A DNA stretch of 64,000 nt from Chitinispirillaceae bacterium (GTDB taxonomy: Bacteria > Fibrobacterota > Chitinivibrionia > Chitinivibrionales > Chitinispirillaceae), in assembly GCA_016930275.1 (NCBI GenBank), contig JAFGHA010000111.1, forward strand, positions 1-64,000, written 5' to 3'. A model generated the notes under the pieces. That model made no database searches. It was not told the DNA's origin and worked only from the letters and a program-made list of their open reading frames with translations. Made by a program: the position numbers and the translations under genes. Positions 50,740 to 58,278 of this stretch are shown here, piece after piece. Position 1 is the first letter of the stretch, and each line of letters opens with the position of its first letter.

Positions 50740-53730
50740 ATGCACATCACCACTTCCGATCTATTCTGCCGAAACATTCGCCGGGCATTGCCGGTACTGG
50801 TGGTCATGATCCTGTTATCGGCAGGTTGCGCGGGAAAGAAAACCGTCTCCGATACCGTCTCCGGCGGAACATCACAGAAACCCGCTTCGGAAGAACACAC
50901 GCCCGCGAATGATACCGCAGCCCACACTGCCGATACACCACATGCAGATTCCGGATTGTCACCTGCAACACGGTTACTGATAAGCGCCTGCAACAATTAT
51001 CTTTCCGTCAATCCGGACAATCAGAAAACACCGGAAGTGCTGACGATCAAGGCATCGCTGTATTTCAATAATAGACGATTCGATTCCTCCCGGACGGTGT
51101 ATGAAACGATTCTTGGAAAATACCCGGAAAGTAACCACGCATTCGAATCGATACGAATGATCGCCCAATCGTTTTATGAGGAAAAACGGTTTGATGAGGC
51201 AGGTACCTGGTACAAAAAGCTCAGCGAAGCGACGCCGGAAGGTGCCGACAAAACGGAAGCCATCGCCCGTATAGCCGAATCGATCTTCAGGATGGCGGAG
51301 CTGTTCGAAACGCAGAGCAGATTCAAAGATGCGGCGGAACAGTATGAACGGGTTGCCATAGAATATCCCGACACGCGAATCGCCGATGTGGCTCTCTTCA
51401 ATGCGGGGGTAGCCTATGAAAAACAGGCGGAATGGTCACGTGCCATTCTCGTTTTTCAGCGGCTCCTCACCAAATATCCCGATTCAAAACTGCTCCCTAA
51501 AACTTCATTCCGCATTGCCAAGAGCCACGAAAAACTTCTGCAGTGGGATCTTGCCGCCGAAACCTATCTGCGACTTGCCGCCAACTATCCTTCGCATGAA
51601 CTGACACCGTCGGCCCTCTACAACGCGGGTTTCTGTTTCGAAAACAGCGGAAAAAACCGTGAGGCAGCCGCCACCTTTGAAAAGATGGTACAACTCTTTC
51701 CACAGTCGGAAGATGCCGCCGATGTGTTGTTCCGGGCCGGTGAACTCTACGGAAAAGAAAAGGACTGGGATGCGGTAAGCAGAGTCACCCGGATCTTCAC
51801 CGACCGGTTCGGAAACGATCAGAGTCGAGCCATTCAGGCACTCTGCATGAACGGTATAGCCTTGTATATGCGGAACCGGAATGATGAAGCGATTGTGCAG
51901 TTGACTAACGCCGCTGCCACCTTCAAAAAAATGAAAAATCCCGGTGAGATGAATGCTTATTATGCGGCGAAAGCACTCTTTACCGTCGCCGAAATAAATC
52001 ATACCGCCATGAGTGCCGTCACATTGGGTACCCCCCGCAAGCGTTACAAAAAGCAGCTCTCCCAAAAATCGGATCTGCTCGATAAAACCGTTGACGCCTA
52101 TGTGAAGGTCGTCGCATTCAACATTCAGGACTGGACCACGCGTGCAATCTACCAGATCGGTCAGGTCTACGAGGATTTCGCGCTCGGTATCTTCAGCCAG
52201 GACCGACCGTCGGGACTCTCCATCGACCAAAGGATCGCCTTTGAACTCGGGATTGCCGAAGCCGTCGAAAAATATTTCATCGATAAAGCACTCCCGTTTC
52301 ATGAACGGAACGTCAAACTCGGTATCAAGCAGAACATCGAAGACAAATACATTCTTCAGTCCCGTCAGAAACTCGCCTATCTCCCCTCGATCGCCGCCGA
52401 AAATTACCTGGCTCTGGTCGAGATAACCAAAACTTCGCAACAGCGGGAGCAGCTGGACGGATTCGCACTGATCGCCCGCAAACTGCAGCTCTTCCAGAAA
52501 ATCGCACCGTTTCAGGAACGTGCGATCGCCCTTTTTCTCCGCTGTCTCGAGCTGGGAACCACCTACCAGGAATTGGATGATTTTTATAAAAAAGCAAGTG
52601 AAGCAATCACCGGCATATCATTCAACGTCGGAGAAACCTATGCAGATGTAGTGAAAATCGCACGTGACGCTCCCATTCCCGGAGGATTTGACGACTACGA
52701 ACGGTTTGTCTACAAATCCAAACTGCTCAAGCAGATTGCGGGATATGAGGATCAGGCCCTCGAAAACTATCTGAAAACCATTAAAATCGCCGAAGCCTAT
52801 AAACTTGATGATCAGAGCGTCAAGGAAGCCCGCGAGCGAATTGCCGAATTACTGTTCAATCGGGGCAGATGTTACGACCTGCTCTGTATCAATGCCTTCT
52901 CCCGTCCTCCCTATCCCGCCGGTATCAGCGAAGCGGAGAAAGAAGAATACCGGGCCCGGTTCGAAGAGATCGGTTTACGTTACCAGGAGCAGGCCTTTGA
53001 CATCTACAAATATGCGCTGAGTCTGGCCGAACAATCGTATGCGACCGGCAAGTACATCACGCACGCTTACATTCGACTCTATCAGAATTATCCGGAAGAA
53101 TATGGATCAAAAGAAGAAAAAATGACTCAGACGGCAATCAGTTCGGGATCACAGTGGCTGGTCCGGGCTGACTCGGCAAGCAATTGGAATTCCCTTAACT
53201 ACAACGATTCGGGATGGAATAAGGCTCAGCGTGCGGCAGTCACCACACAAACCATGGAAGGATTCCCGGGAAACATCCCCATTCCCATGTGGTTCGGCAG
53301 TGGAAACCCCGACAGTGCCGCAACGTATACGCCGAATTCGACGGTATACTTCCGGCGCTCGTTCACCACCGATCAGATGCCGCACAAAGCCATGTTCTAT
53401 CTGGCGGCAAACGGTTTAATAGACCTGTACATCAACGGTGATTTTCTCGGCTCGCACGCTTTTCTGCCGGATGAACAGAAAACCGCCGCAACCTATAATC
53501 TTATGGGCAAAATTCGTACCGGTACGAATGTTATTGCCGTCAAGGCCAGGTGTAATGAAAATCCCCATGCACTCTATCCCCTGCTGCTGCTGACGGTGGG
53601 AACCGATGTTCCTCTTCCGAAACCACCGGGTTTCACCGAGGCAATGGCTCCGGAAGCTGCCCGGGTTGACAACTATGTTTTTCCATCGATTAAAAATTTC
53701 ACTATTGAACAGTCGGAGACCAGCCGATGA
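50740..53730 (+). CDS. Giant TPR lipoprotein with galactose-binding-like C domain
   Basis: A 996-residue lipoprotein, signal ending LLSAGC (Cys30). Residues about 80-390 contain TPR units (SSRTVYETILGKYPESNHAF, AAEQYERVAIEYPDTRIADVALFNAGVAYEK). A long helical middle follows. Residues about 793-975 form a beta domain of the galactose-binding or jelly-roll kind (WNSLNYNDSGWNKAQ, STVYFRRSFTTD, LYINGDFLG, GTNVIAVKA), as seen at the N end of some glycosidases. It therefore may bind glycan. It lies 11 bases after the other TPR gene and overlaps the next gene by 4 bases. It probably joins the outer membrane to the rest of the machine. Confidence 0.75.
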   Translation: MHITTSDLFCRNIRRALPVLVVMILLSAGCAGKKTVSDTVSGGTSQKPASEEHTPANDTAAHTADTPHADSGLSPATRLLISACNNYLSVNPDNQKTPEVLTIKASLYFNNRRFDSSRTVYETILGKYPESNHAFESIRMIAQSFYEEKRFDEAGTWYKKLSEATPEGADKTEAIARIAESIFRMAELFETQSRFKDAAEQYERVAIEYPDTRIADVALFNAGVAYEKQAEWSRAILVFQRLLTKYPDSKLLPKTSFRIAKSHEKLLQWDLAAETYLRLAANYPSHELTPSALYNAGFCFENSGKNREAAATFEKMVQLFPQSEDAADVLFRAGELYGKEKDWDAVSRVTRIFTDRFGNDQSRAIQALCMNGIALYMRNRNDEAIVQLTNAAATFKKMKNPGEMNAYYAAKALFTVAEINHTAMSAVTLGTPRKRYKKQLSQKSDLLDKTVDAYVKVVAFNIQDWTTRAIYQIGQVYEDFALGIFSQDRPSGLSIDQRIAFELGIAEAVEKYFIDKALPFHERNVKLGIKQNIEDKYILQSRQKLAYLPSIAAENYLALVEITKTSQQREQLDGFALIARKLQLFQKIAPFQERAIALFLRCLELGTTYQELDDFYKKASEAITGISFNVGETYADVVKIARDAPIPGGFDDYERFVYKSKLLKQIAGYEDQALENYLKTIKIAEAYKLDDQSVKEARERIAELLFNRGRCYDLLCINAFSRPPYPAGISEAEKEEYRARFEEIGLRYQEQAFDIYKYALSLAEQSYATGKYITHAYIRLYQNYPEEYGSKEEKMTQTAISSGSQWLVRADSASNWNSLNYNDSGWNKAQRAAVTTQTMEGFPGNIPIPMWFGSGNPDSAATYTPNSTVYFRRSFTTDQMPHKAMFYLAANGLIDLYINGDFLGSHAFLPDEQKTAATYNLMGKIRTGTNVIAVKARCNENPHALYPLLLLTVGTDVPLPKPPGFTEAMAPEAARVDNYVFPSIKNFTIEQSETSR

Positions 53731-54065
53731 ATGCCACATTGTTCCGGATGGGTTATTGCATACGACATGCGGTTATAATGCCCACTATCATATTCTCGAT
53801 CTGCAGTGTATCGTTTTTTCCCGCCGTCACCGCCGCCACCCCCGCAGACTCGACTTCAATCGCGGCTGCAGATCAAGGATACCGGATTGATCAACCCGGT
53901 ACCATTACCTTTACTGTCGGAGTTAAAATAAGCGGAAAAGTTGAAAAACCCCAGGTTATGATATTTCTGCCGAAAGAAAAAACCCAGTATCGTGAAGAAG
54001 TCATGAGTCGTTCTTTCATAGAAGAACTCTCACAACCGCTTCCCTTCACACCAATCACAGAATGA
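53727..54065 (+). CDS. Small exported protein of the TPR-TolQR cluster
   Basis: A 112-residue protein with a signal peptide (best from Met18, ending near VTAAT) and a short mature part: GTITFTVGVKISGKVEKPQVMIFLPKEKTQYREEVMSRSF (residues about 58-98; beta strands). It overlaps the TPR lipoprotein gene by 4 bases. No named family. The 228-base gap after it contains no convincing gene. It is likely a small periplasmic partner in the complex. Confidence 0.6.
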   Translation: MNATLFRMGYCIRHAVIMPTIIFSICSVSFFPAVTAATPADSTSIAAADQGYRIDQPGTITFTVGVKISGKVEKPQVMIFLPKEKTQYREEVMSRSFIEELSQPLPFTPITE

Positions 54066-54293
54066 ACCACCATGGATATACTTCCAGCGGTTTCCTTGGG
54101 AGTGACACCCCGGTATCAGTGTAAGCGACTGTTTTTACTTGCTGAATTATCGTCTGAAGGGTCTCAGTTTATTGACAGCACCAGCTATAAGATGGTACAC
54201 TATCATAGAAATATCGATAATTTTTTCCGATACGGACGTTTGTTGAATAGCGAAACCAGGATTTGATCAAGTAATTAATAATGAGGAGGATTG

Positions 54294-54926
54294 ATGGACA
54301 GCGTCATACGTTTTTTCAAAGAGGGTGGAACCTGGATGTACCCGCTGATTGTCATTTCCGCTTTTGCATTCGCGGTGATTATTGAACGGCTTTTTTACTA
54401 TTATATTCACTGCAGAATCAATGCCAAAGCGCTTCTGACACAGATTACACGACTTGTCCGGAACGGCGACGTTGAAAAAGCGCGGCAGCTCTGTGCCAAA
54501 ACCAAAACCCCGCTCTCTTCGATTCTGGAATCGGCTCTCTGGCATTTTCAGCAGCAGGAGCCTGACCATGAAATTCAGAATGCCGTTGACGAAATCGCAC
54601 TTCGGGAACTTCCGCGTATTCAGCGGCGGACCCATTATCTTTCACTCTTCGCCAACATCGCGACCCTTCTCGGTCTACTCGGTACCATTTTCGGACTCCA
54701 GCAGGCATTCGGTGCACTTTCAGCGGCCGATCCATCGCAAAAAGCAACGGTACTCGCACGAGGCATCGCCATTGCTATGAATACCACCGCTCTGGGACTG
54801 ATCGTTGCGGTTCCCTGCATGATTTTCTTTTCGATTCTCGGCTCCAAGGCGAATACCATTATAGAAGAAATCGATGAAAGTTCGGTACGACTCCTTAACT
54901 TTCTCTACGCACAGCGTCGATCGTAA
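54294..54926 (+). CDS. TolQ/ExbB-family proton channel protein
   Basis: A 210-residue inner membrane protein with three helices: about 14-33, about 113-140 (FANIATLLGLLGTIFGLQQAFGA) and about 155-180 (AIAMNTTALGLIVAVPCMIFF). These are the family signatures. A cytoplasmic domain lies between helices 1 and 2. With an ExbD/TolR partner it forms the proton-driven motor. The start at 54294 has AGGAGG 6 bases upstream. It leads the group TolQ-ExbD1-STAS-ExbD2-TonB-like. Confidence 0.93.
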   Translation: MDSVIRFFKEGGTWMYPLIVISAFAFAVIIERLFYYYIHCRINAKALLTQITRLVRNGDVEKARQLCAKTKTPLSSILESALWHFQQQEPDHEIQNAVDEIALRELPRIQRRTHYLSLFANIATLLGLLGTIFGLQQAFGALSAADPSQKATVLARGIAIAMNTTALGLIVAVPCMIFFSILGSKANTIIEEIDESSVRLLNFLYAQRRS

Positions 54927-54983
54927 CCGGATACCGGAACACGGTCGGAAACAACCACCGTTGAAGGAACCAGATAGATCACC

Positions 54984-55457
54984 ATGGCATTTCCAGCAAC
55001 CAAACGGGCAAAAAAAGCGACATCAAACGACATCGAGTTGATCGATCTCGATGTCACTCCCGTCATGAACCTGTTCATGGTACTCATACCGTTTCTTGTG
55101 TCAATGGCAGTGTTTACACATATCGCCGCGATTGATTTCTCACTGCCTCCCGCTCAGGAGGAAGGTGCCGATCCCGGCGACAGCAAGGAACTCGACATCT
55201 CGATTGTCGTAACAACAAACGGGTTCAGGATCGTCGGTACCGGGAAAAAACTCGATCTTATCCCTCGTGTAAAAGGACAATACCAGTACGAGCAGCTACG
55301 CGTTCTTCTTAAAGCGATAAAATTCGAGTACCCGTCCCAGAAGAGTGTCGTTCTCGTCCTTGAATCGGATATTCTGTATGACGACATAATAAAATTCATG
55401 GACATCTGCCGGGATTCACAATTTCCCGACATCGGTCTTTCGGGAGAGATCGGATGA
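54984..55457 (+). CDS. ExbD/TolR-family protein 1, motor aspartate replaced by Asn
   Basis: A 157-residue protein with one membrane helix (about 27-47) and a periplasmic domain (about 60-157). The helix reads DVTPVMNLFMVLIPFLV. In ExbD and TolR the position of Asn29 is an Asp that carries protons and is essential. So this subunit should not conduct protons by itself. The periplasmic part keeps the usual fold (LDISIVVTTNGFRIVG, DSQFPDIGLSGE). It is followed by a STAS gene (4-base overlap) and then a second ExbD that keeps the Asp. A heteromeric stator with one silent subunit is the simplest reading. Confidence 0.85.
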   Translation: MAFPATKRAKKATSNDIELIDLDVTPVMNLFMVLIPFLVSMAVFTHIAAIDFSLPPAQEEGADPGDSKELDISIVVTTNGFRIVGTGKKLDLIPRVKGQYQYEQLRVLLKAIKFEYPSQKSVVLVLESDILYDDIIKFMDICRDSQFPDIGLSGEIG

Positions 55458-55780
55458 GCTTCAAGCTAAAAATCAGAAAAACGAACGCCGCGGTTATCCT
55501 CGCGCTTTCAGGAGATATCACCGGCAACAGTGTCGGAAAGATATCCGCCAAACTCGAAAGTATCCAGAAAATGTACCAGGGAACCATTGCCATCGATCTG
55601 AGTGAAACGACCTTCATTGACAGCCATGGTCTGGGAGTATTCGTCTTTTTTTACCGCAGGCTGTCTGAAGAAAAGCGGAAACTGGTGTTTCTCAATCCGT
55701 CGGAATTCATTCTCGATCTTTTTTCCGGATCAAATCTGGTGAAAATATTTTCCATTGTTAACAGCGAAGAAGAGTTATGA
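55454..55780 (+). CDS. STAS-domain (anti-anti-sigma-like) protein
   Basis: A 108-residue cytoplasmic protein consisting of one STAS domain: NAAVILALSGDITGN, TIAIDLSETTFIDSHGLGVFVFF and KIFSIVNSEEEL. Ser57 in the DSHG loop is where SpoIIAA/RsbV proteins are phosphorylated, so switching is possible. No partner kinase is in the window. The gene overlaps both neighbouring ExbD genes by 4 bases, so it is made with the motor. It may gate or localise the TolQ-ExbD motor rather than act on a sigma factor. Confidence 0.88.
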   Translation: MSFKLKIRKTNAAVILALSGDITGNSVGKISAKLESIQKMYQGTIAIDLSETTFIDSHGLGVFVFFYRRLSEEKRKLVFLNPSEFILDLFSGSNLVKIFSIVNSEEEL

Positions 55781-56295
55781 GTTTTCCTGCGTCAAAATCT
55801 CCGCAGAAACAGGTACGGAAGACACGCGGCAACCGGAAAATAAAAACCTTCAAGCCGCAACTCACCTCGCTTGTTGACGTGATGACCATTCTCCTGATTT
55901 ATCTCCTTCAGAGTTTCTCTTCCGAAGGAGATATCGTCACCGTTCATAAAGACCTCATTCTTCCGGAGTCGACGGCAAAAAAATCACCCGAACTGCGTGT
56001 TACCATCACCGTCAACAATACCTTCATTCTTGCGGAGGACATCCGGGTGGCATCGGTAGACGAGGTACTCACTTCAGAAGAACTGGTGATTCCGGGTCTC
56101 TACGATTGGCTGCAGCAGCGCCGGGAAGCCACCGAAAAGATCGAACGTTACTCGACAAAAACTAAATTCAAGGGTGAGGTTACCATTCACGGCGACAAGC
56201 GGATCCGTTTCCGTTTACTGAAAAAAATAATGTATACCTGCGGACAGCAGGGATACAACAATTTCTCTCTGGCAGTGAGGCGACGTGAAGGATGA
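55777..56295 (+). CDS. ExbD/TolR-family protein 2
   Basis: A 172-residue protein with a basic N terminus, a membrane helix at about 30-47 (TSLVDVMTILLIYLLQSF) and a periplasmic domain. Asp34 is the conserved proton-carrying residue that the first ExbD lacks. The periplasmic part has the ELRVTITVNNTFILAED and EVTIHGDKRIRFRLLKKIMYTC strands. It overlaps the STAS gene and the TonB-like gene by 4 bases each. It should form the active stator with the TolQ-type protein. Confidence 0.87.
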   Translation: MSFPASKSPQKQVRKTRGNRKIKTFKPQLTSLVDVMTILLIYLLQSFSSEGDIVTVHKDLILPESTAKKSPELRVTITVNNTFILAEDIRVASVDEVLTSEELVIPGLYDWLQQRREATEKIERYSTKTKFKGEVTIHGDKRIRFRLLKKIMYTCGQQGYNNFSLAVRRREG

Positions 56296-57353
56296 GCATG
56301 GTTCCGCAACAACACCGGGTGATTGTCGCCGGTCAGTATGCCTCAACGCCGCTTGATCCGGCACTCATTCGTTCGGTTCGGAGCAAAAATGTTTCGATAA
56401 TCGACCGGAGTTTTCTGATTATCGCTACCCTGTCAATTGTTATTCATTTCGTTTTCATTTTTCTCGTGAAAGTATATGTGGTACCCCCACAGCAGGCAAC
56501 CGTTATCGAGGAGGTCCCCGAAAGGTTCGCGAAGCTTATCATCGAAAAACCGTTACCCAAAACCGAAACGACAAAAAAGGCAACCGAAAAAACCAGCGAG
56601 ACGGCAAAAACCGCAATTGAAAAAACCGACAGTAAACCTGCACCCACCGGTCCCGTAACCACCCAGCAACGGACAAAGGCTCGTAAATCAGTCGATGCTC
56701 GGGTAGCCCGTGTCGAACAGAAAATCAGAACCGTGGGTGTTCTCGGCATGCTCACCGGTGTCGGAACGACGGCCAAAGGCCCGTCGGTCGTTGATGTACT
56801 GGGTACACTCAAAGACCGCAAGGAACATAAGGTCGATCTTGAGAGTGCTCTTGATAAAATGACCGGCCTGCAGAAAACCAAGCAGGTCGATCTGCTTGAC
56901 CGCAAACTGGTGAAAAGTAAAGATGTGGCGATTTCACACAAAGAGGATATCGACGACCTGCTTGCGAACGTCGGTGGTGCGAAAACCGTTGACCTGGCGA
57001 AAAAAGGTTCTTTTATAATTCAGAAACCGCAAAGCATCGAAGGTGCGGCTTCCTCCAATGCCAAACGTGACAATGACGCAATCAGCGCGATTGTTTCGTC
57101 ACACAAAACAAGTATCCGGATGAGCTACGAACGGTACCTCAAACGGGAACCGACGCTCGCCGGTAAAATCACCGTCAGGTTTACTATAGCTGCATCGGGA
57201 AGTGTCGCGATGGTAACTATTGTGGAAAACACGACGGGAAACACGGAACTTGAAAAAGAAATAATGAGAAAAATCAGGATGTGGCGTTTTGAAACCATTA
57301 CCGATGGTGATGTAACCGTAACCTATCCGTTCGTTTTCGCGCCTGCCGGATAG
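56292..57353 (+). CDS. TonB-like protein with AgmX/PglI-type C-terminal domain
   Basis: A 353-residue protein with a cytoplasmic lead, one helix (about 40-62) and a periplasmic linker rich in Lys, Thr and Glu. The IEEVPERFAKLI segment after the helix and the C-terminal domain (about 265-353: SHKTSIRMSYERYL, LAGKITVRFTIAASGSVAMV, MWRFETITDGDVTVTYPFVF) resemble the AgmX/PglI tail known from myxobacterial motility and envelope proteins, a relative of TonB. It would carry energy from the TolQ-ExbD motor to outer membrane parts. Four-base overlap with ExbD2 ties it to the motor. It is last before the polysaccharide genes, which follow 22 bases later. Confidence 0.82.
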   Translation: MSMVPQQHRVIVAGQYASTPLDPALIRSVRSKNVSIIDRSFLIIATLSIVIHFVFIFLVKVYVVPPQQATVIEEVPERFAKLIIEKPLPKTETTKKATEKTSETAKTAIEKTDSKPAPTGPVTTQQRTKARKSVDARVARVEQKIRTVGVLGMLTGVGTTAKGPSVVDVLGTLKDRKEHKVDLESALDKMTGLQKTKQVDLLDRKLVKSKDVAISHKEDIDDLLANVGGAKTVDLAKKGSFIIQKPQSIEGAASSNAKRDNDAISAIVSSHKTSIRMSYERYLKREPTLAGKITVRFTIAASGSVAMVTIVENTTGNTELEKEIMRKIRMWRFETITDGDVTVTYPFVFAPAG

Positions 57354-57375
57354 TCTCAAAACATAAGGAACCGTT

Positions 57376-58278
57376 ATGCTTCTGCACCGATTCACCTTTT
57401 CATTCACGGGTATACTGCTTATGGTCGGTACACTTGCCGCGGCGATCATAAAAAACGGCGACGTCATCGACATTCAGGTGGTCGGTCATCCCGAGTTCTC
57501 TGGTCATTATACGGTTGACGATCACGGTTTTGTGGAGCATCCACTGCTTGCCGATGAATCAATTGTCAACGTTAGTACCGTTGAACTCATGAATGACCTC
57601 ACGTTCCGGCTCGCACGTCATTTTGACAATCCGCTTGTACTTGTTTCGATTATCAATAAACCGGAAATTACCGTAACGGTCCTCGGCCAGGTGATGGCAC
57701 CCGGACCGATTACCACCTTCAAAGGAGCCACGATACAGGAGGTGCTAAAAAAAGCAGGAGGACCGACTTCCGCCGGTGCCGATCTGTCACGTATCAAAAT
57801 CATTCACAGCAACTCCTCCGATGCACCCGAACTTTTCGATATGGAATTATTCCTCTCAAAAGGGAATGTCGAAGACCTCCCCCGACTTCAGGCCGACGAC
57901 ATCGTTATCGTCCTGGCACTCGAAAAGTCAAAAAAAGTCAAGGTAATCGGAGCGGTCCAGAAACCGGGTTTGTTCACTCTGGAAGAAAAAATGAATCTTT
58001 TTGAGGTCATCTATCTTGCGGGTGGTCCTACCGAAAAGTCGGATTTTTCCCGGATCCGCCGCTTCACCCGGCAGGAAAACGGCAAGGTCACCGAAGAGAT
58101 CATCGACATGCAGGGATACATCGACAAAGGTCGCATGGAAGATATTCCCGACGTGCTCGAAGGAGACGTCATCATCGTGTACAATCGGTGGTTCGACTGG
58201 AGAACGGTCCTGACGGTACTGAACAATACCCTGCTCTTCATCGTGACGATCCAGGCTTTCGCGGGAATATTCAACTGA
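57376..58278 (+). CDS. Polysaccharide export protein (Wza-like, SLBB domains)
   Basis: A 300-residue exported protein with an N-terminal signal, a poly-export domain (about 24-95: IIKNGDVIDIQVVGHPEFSG) and two SLBB domains (about 97-165, VTVLGQVMAPGPITTF; about 190-270, VKVIGAVQKPGLFTLEE). A C-terminal hydrophobic helix (about 276-298) could cross the outer membrane as in Wza. No lipobox is visible. It forms the export pore for a surface polysaccharide. Its stop overlaps the kinase start (TGATG). Confidence 0.9.
   Translation: MLLHRFTFSFTGILLMVGTLAAAIIKNGDVIDIQVVGHPEFSGHYTVDDHGFVEHPLLADESIVNVSTVELMNDLTFRLARHFDNPLVLVSIINKPEITVTVLGQVMAPGPITTFKGATIQEVLKKAGGPTSAGADLSRIKIIHSNSSDAPELFDMELFLSKGNVEDLPRLQADDIVIVLALEKSKKVKVIGAVQKPGLFTLEEKMNLFEVIYLAGGPTEKSDFSRIRRFTRQENGKVTEEIIDMQGYIDKGRMEDIPDVLEGDVIIVYNRWFDWRTVLTVLNNTLLFIVTIQAFAGIFN

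Noticed and set aside
51505..52440. Minus-strand frame of 311 codons opposite the TPR lipoprotein gene
   Set aside because: Antisense to a well-supported coding frame with no ribosome site or domain of its own.
54072..54266. Open frame of 64 codons before the TolQ-type gene
   Set aside because: No ribosome site, no recognisable domain and no signal or membrane segment; the gap is better read as a spacer.
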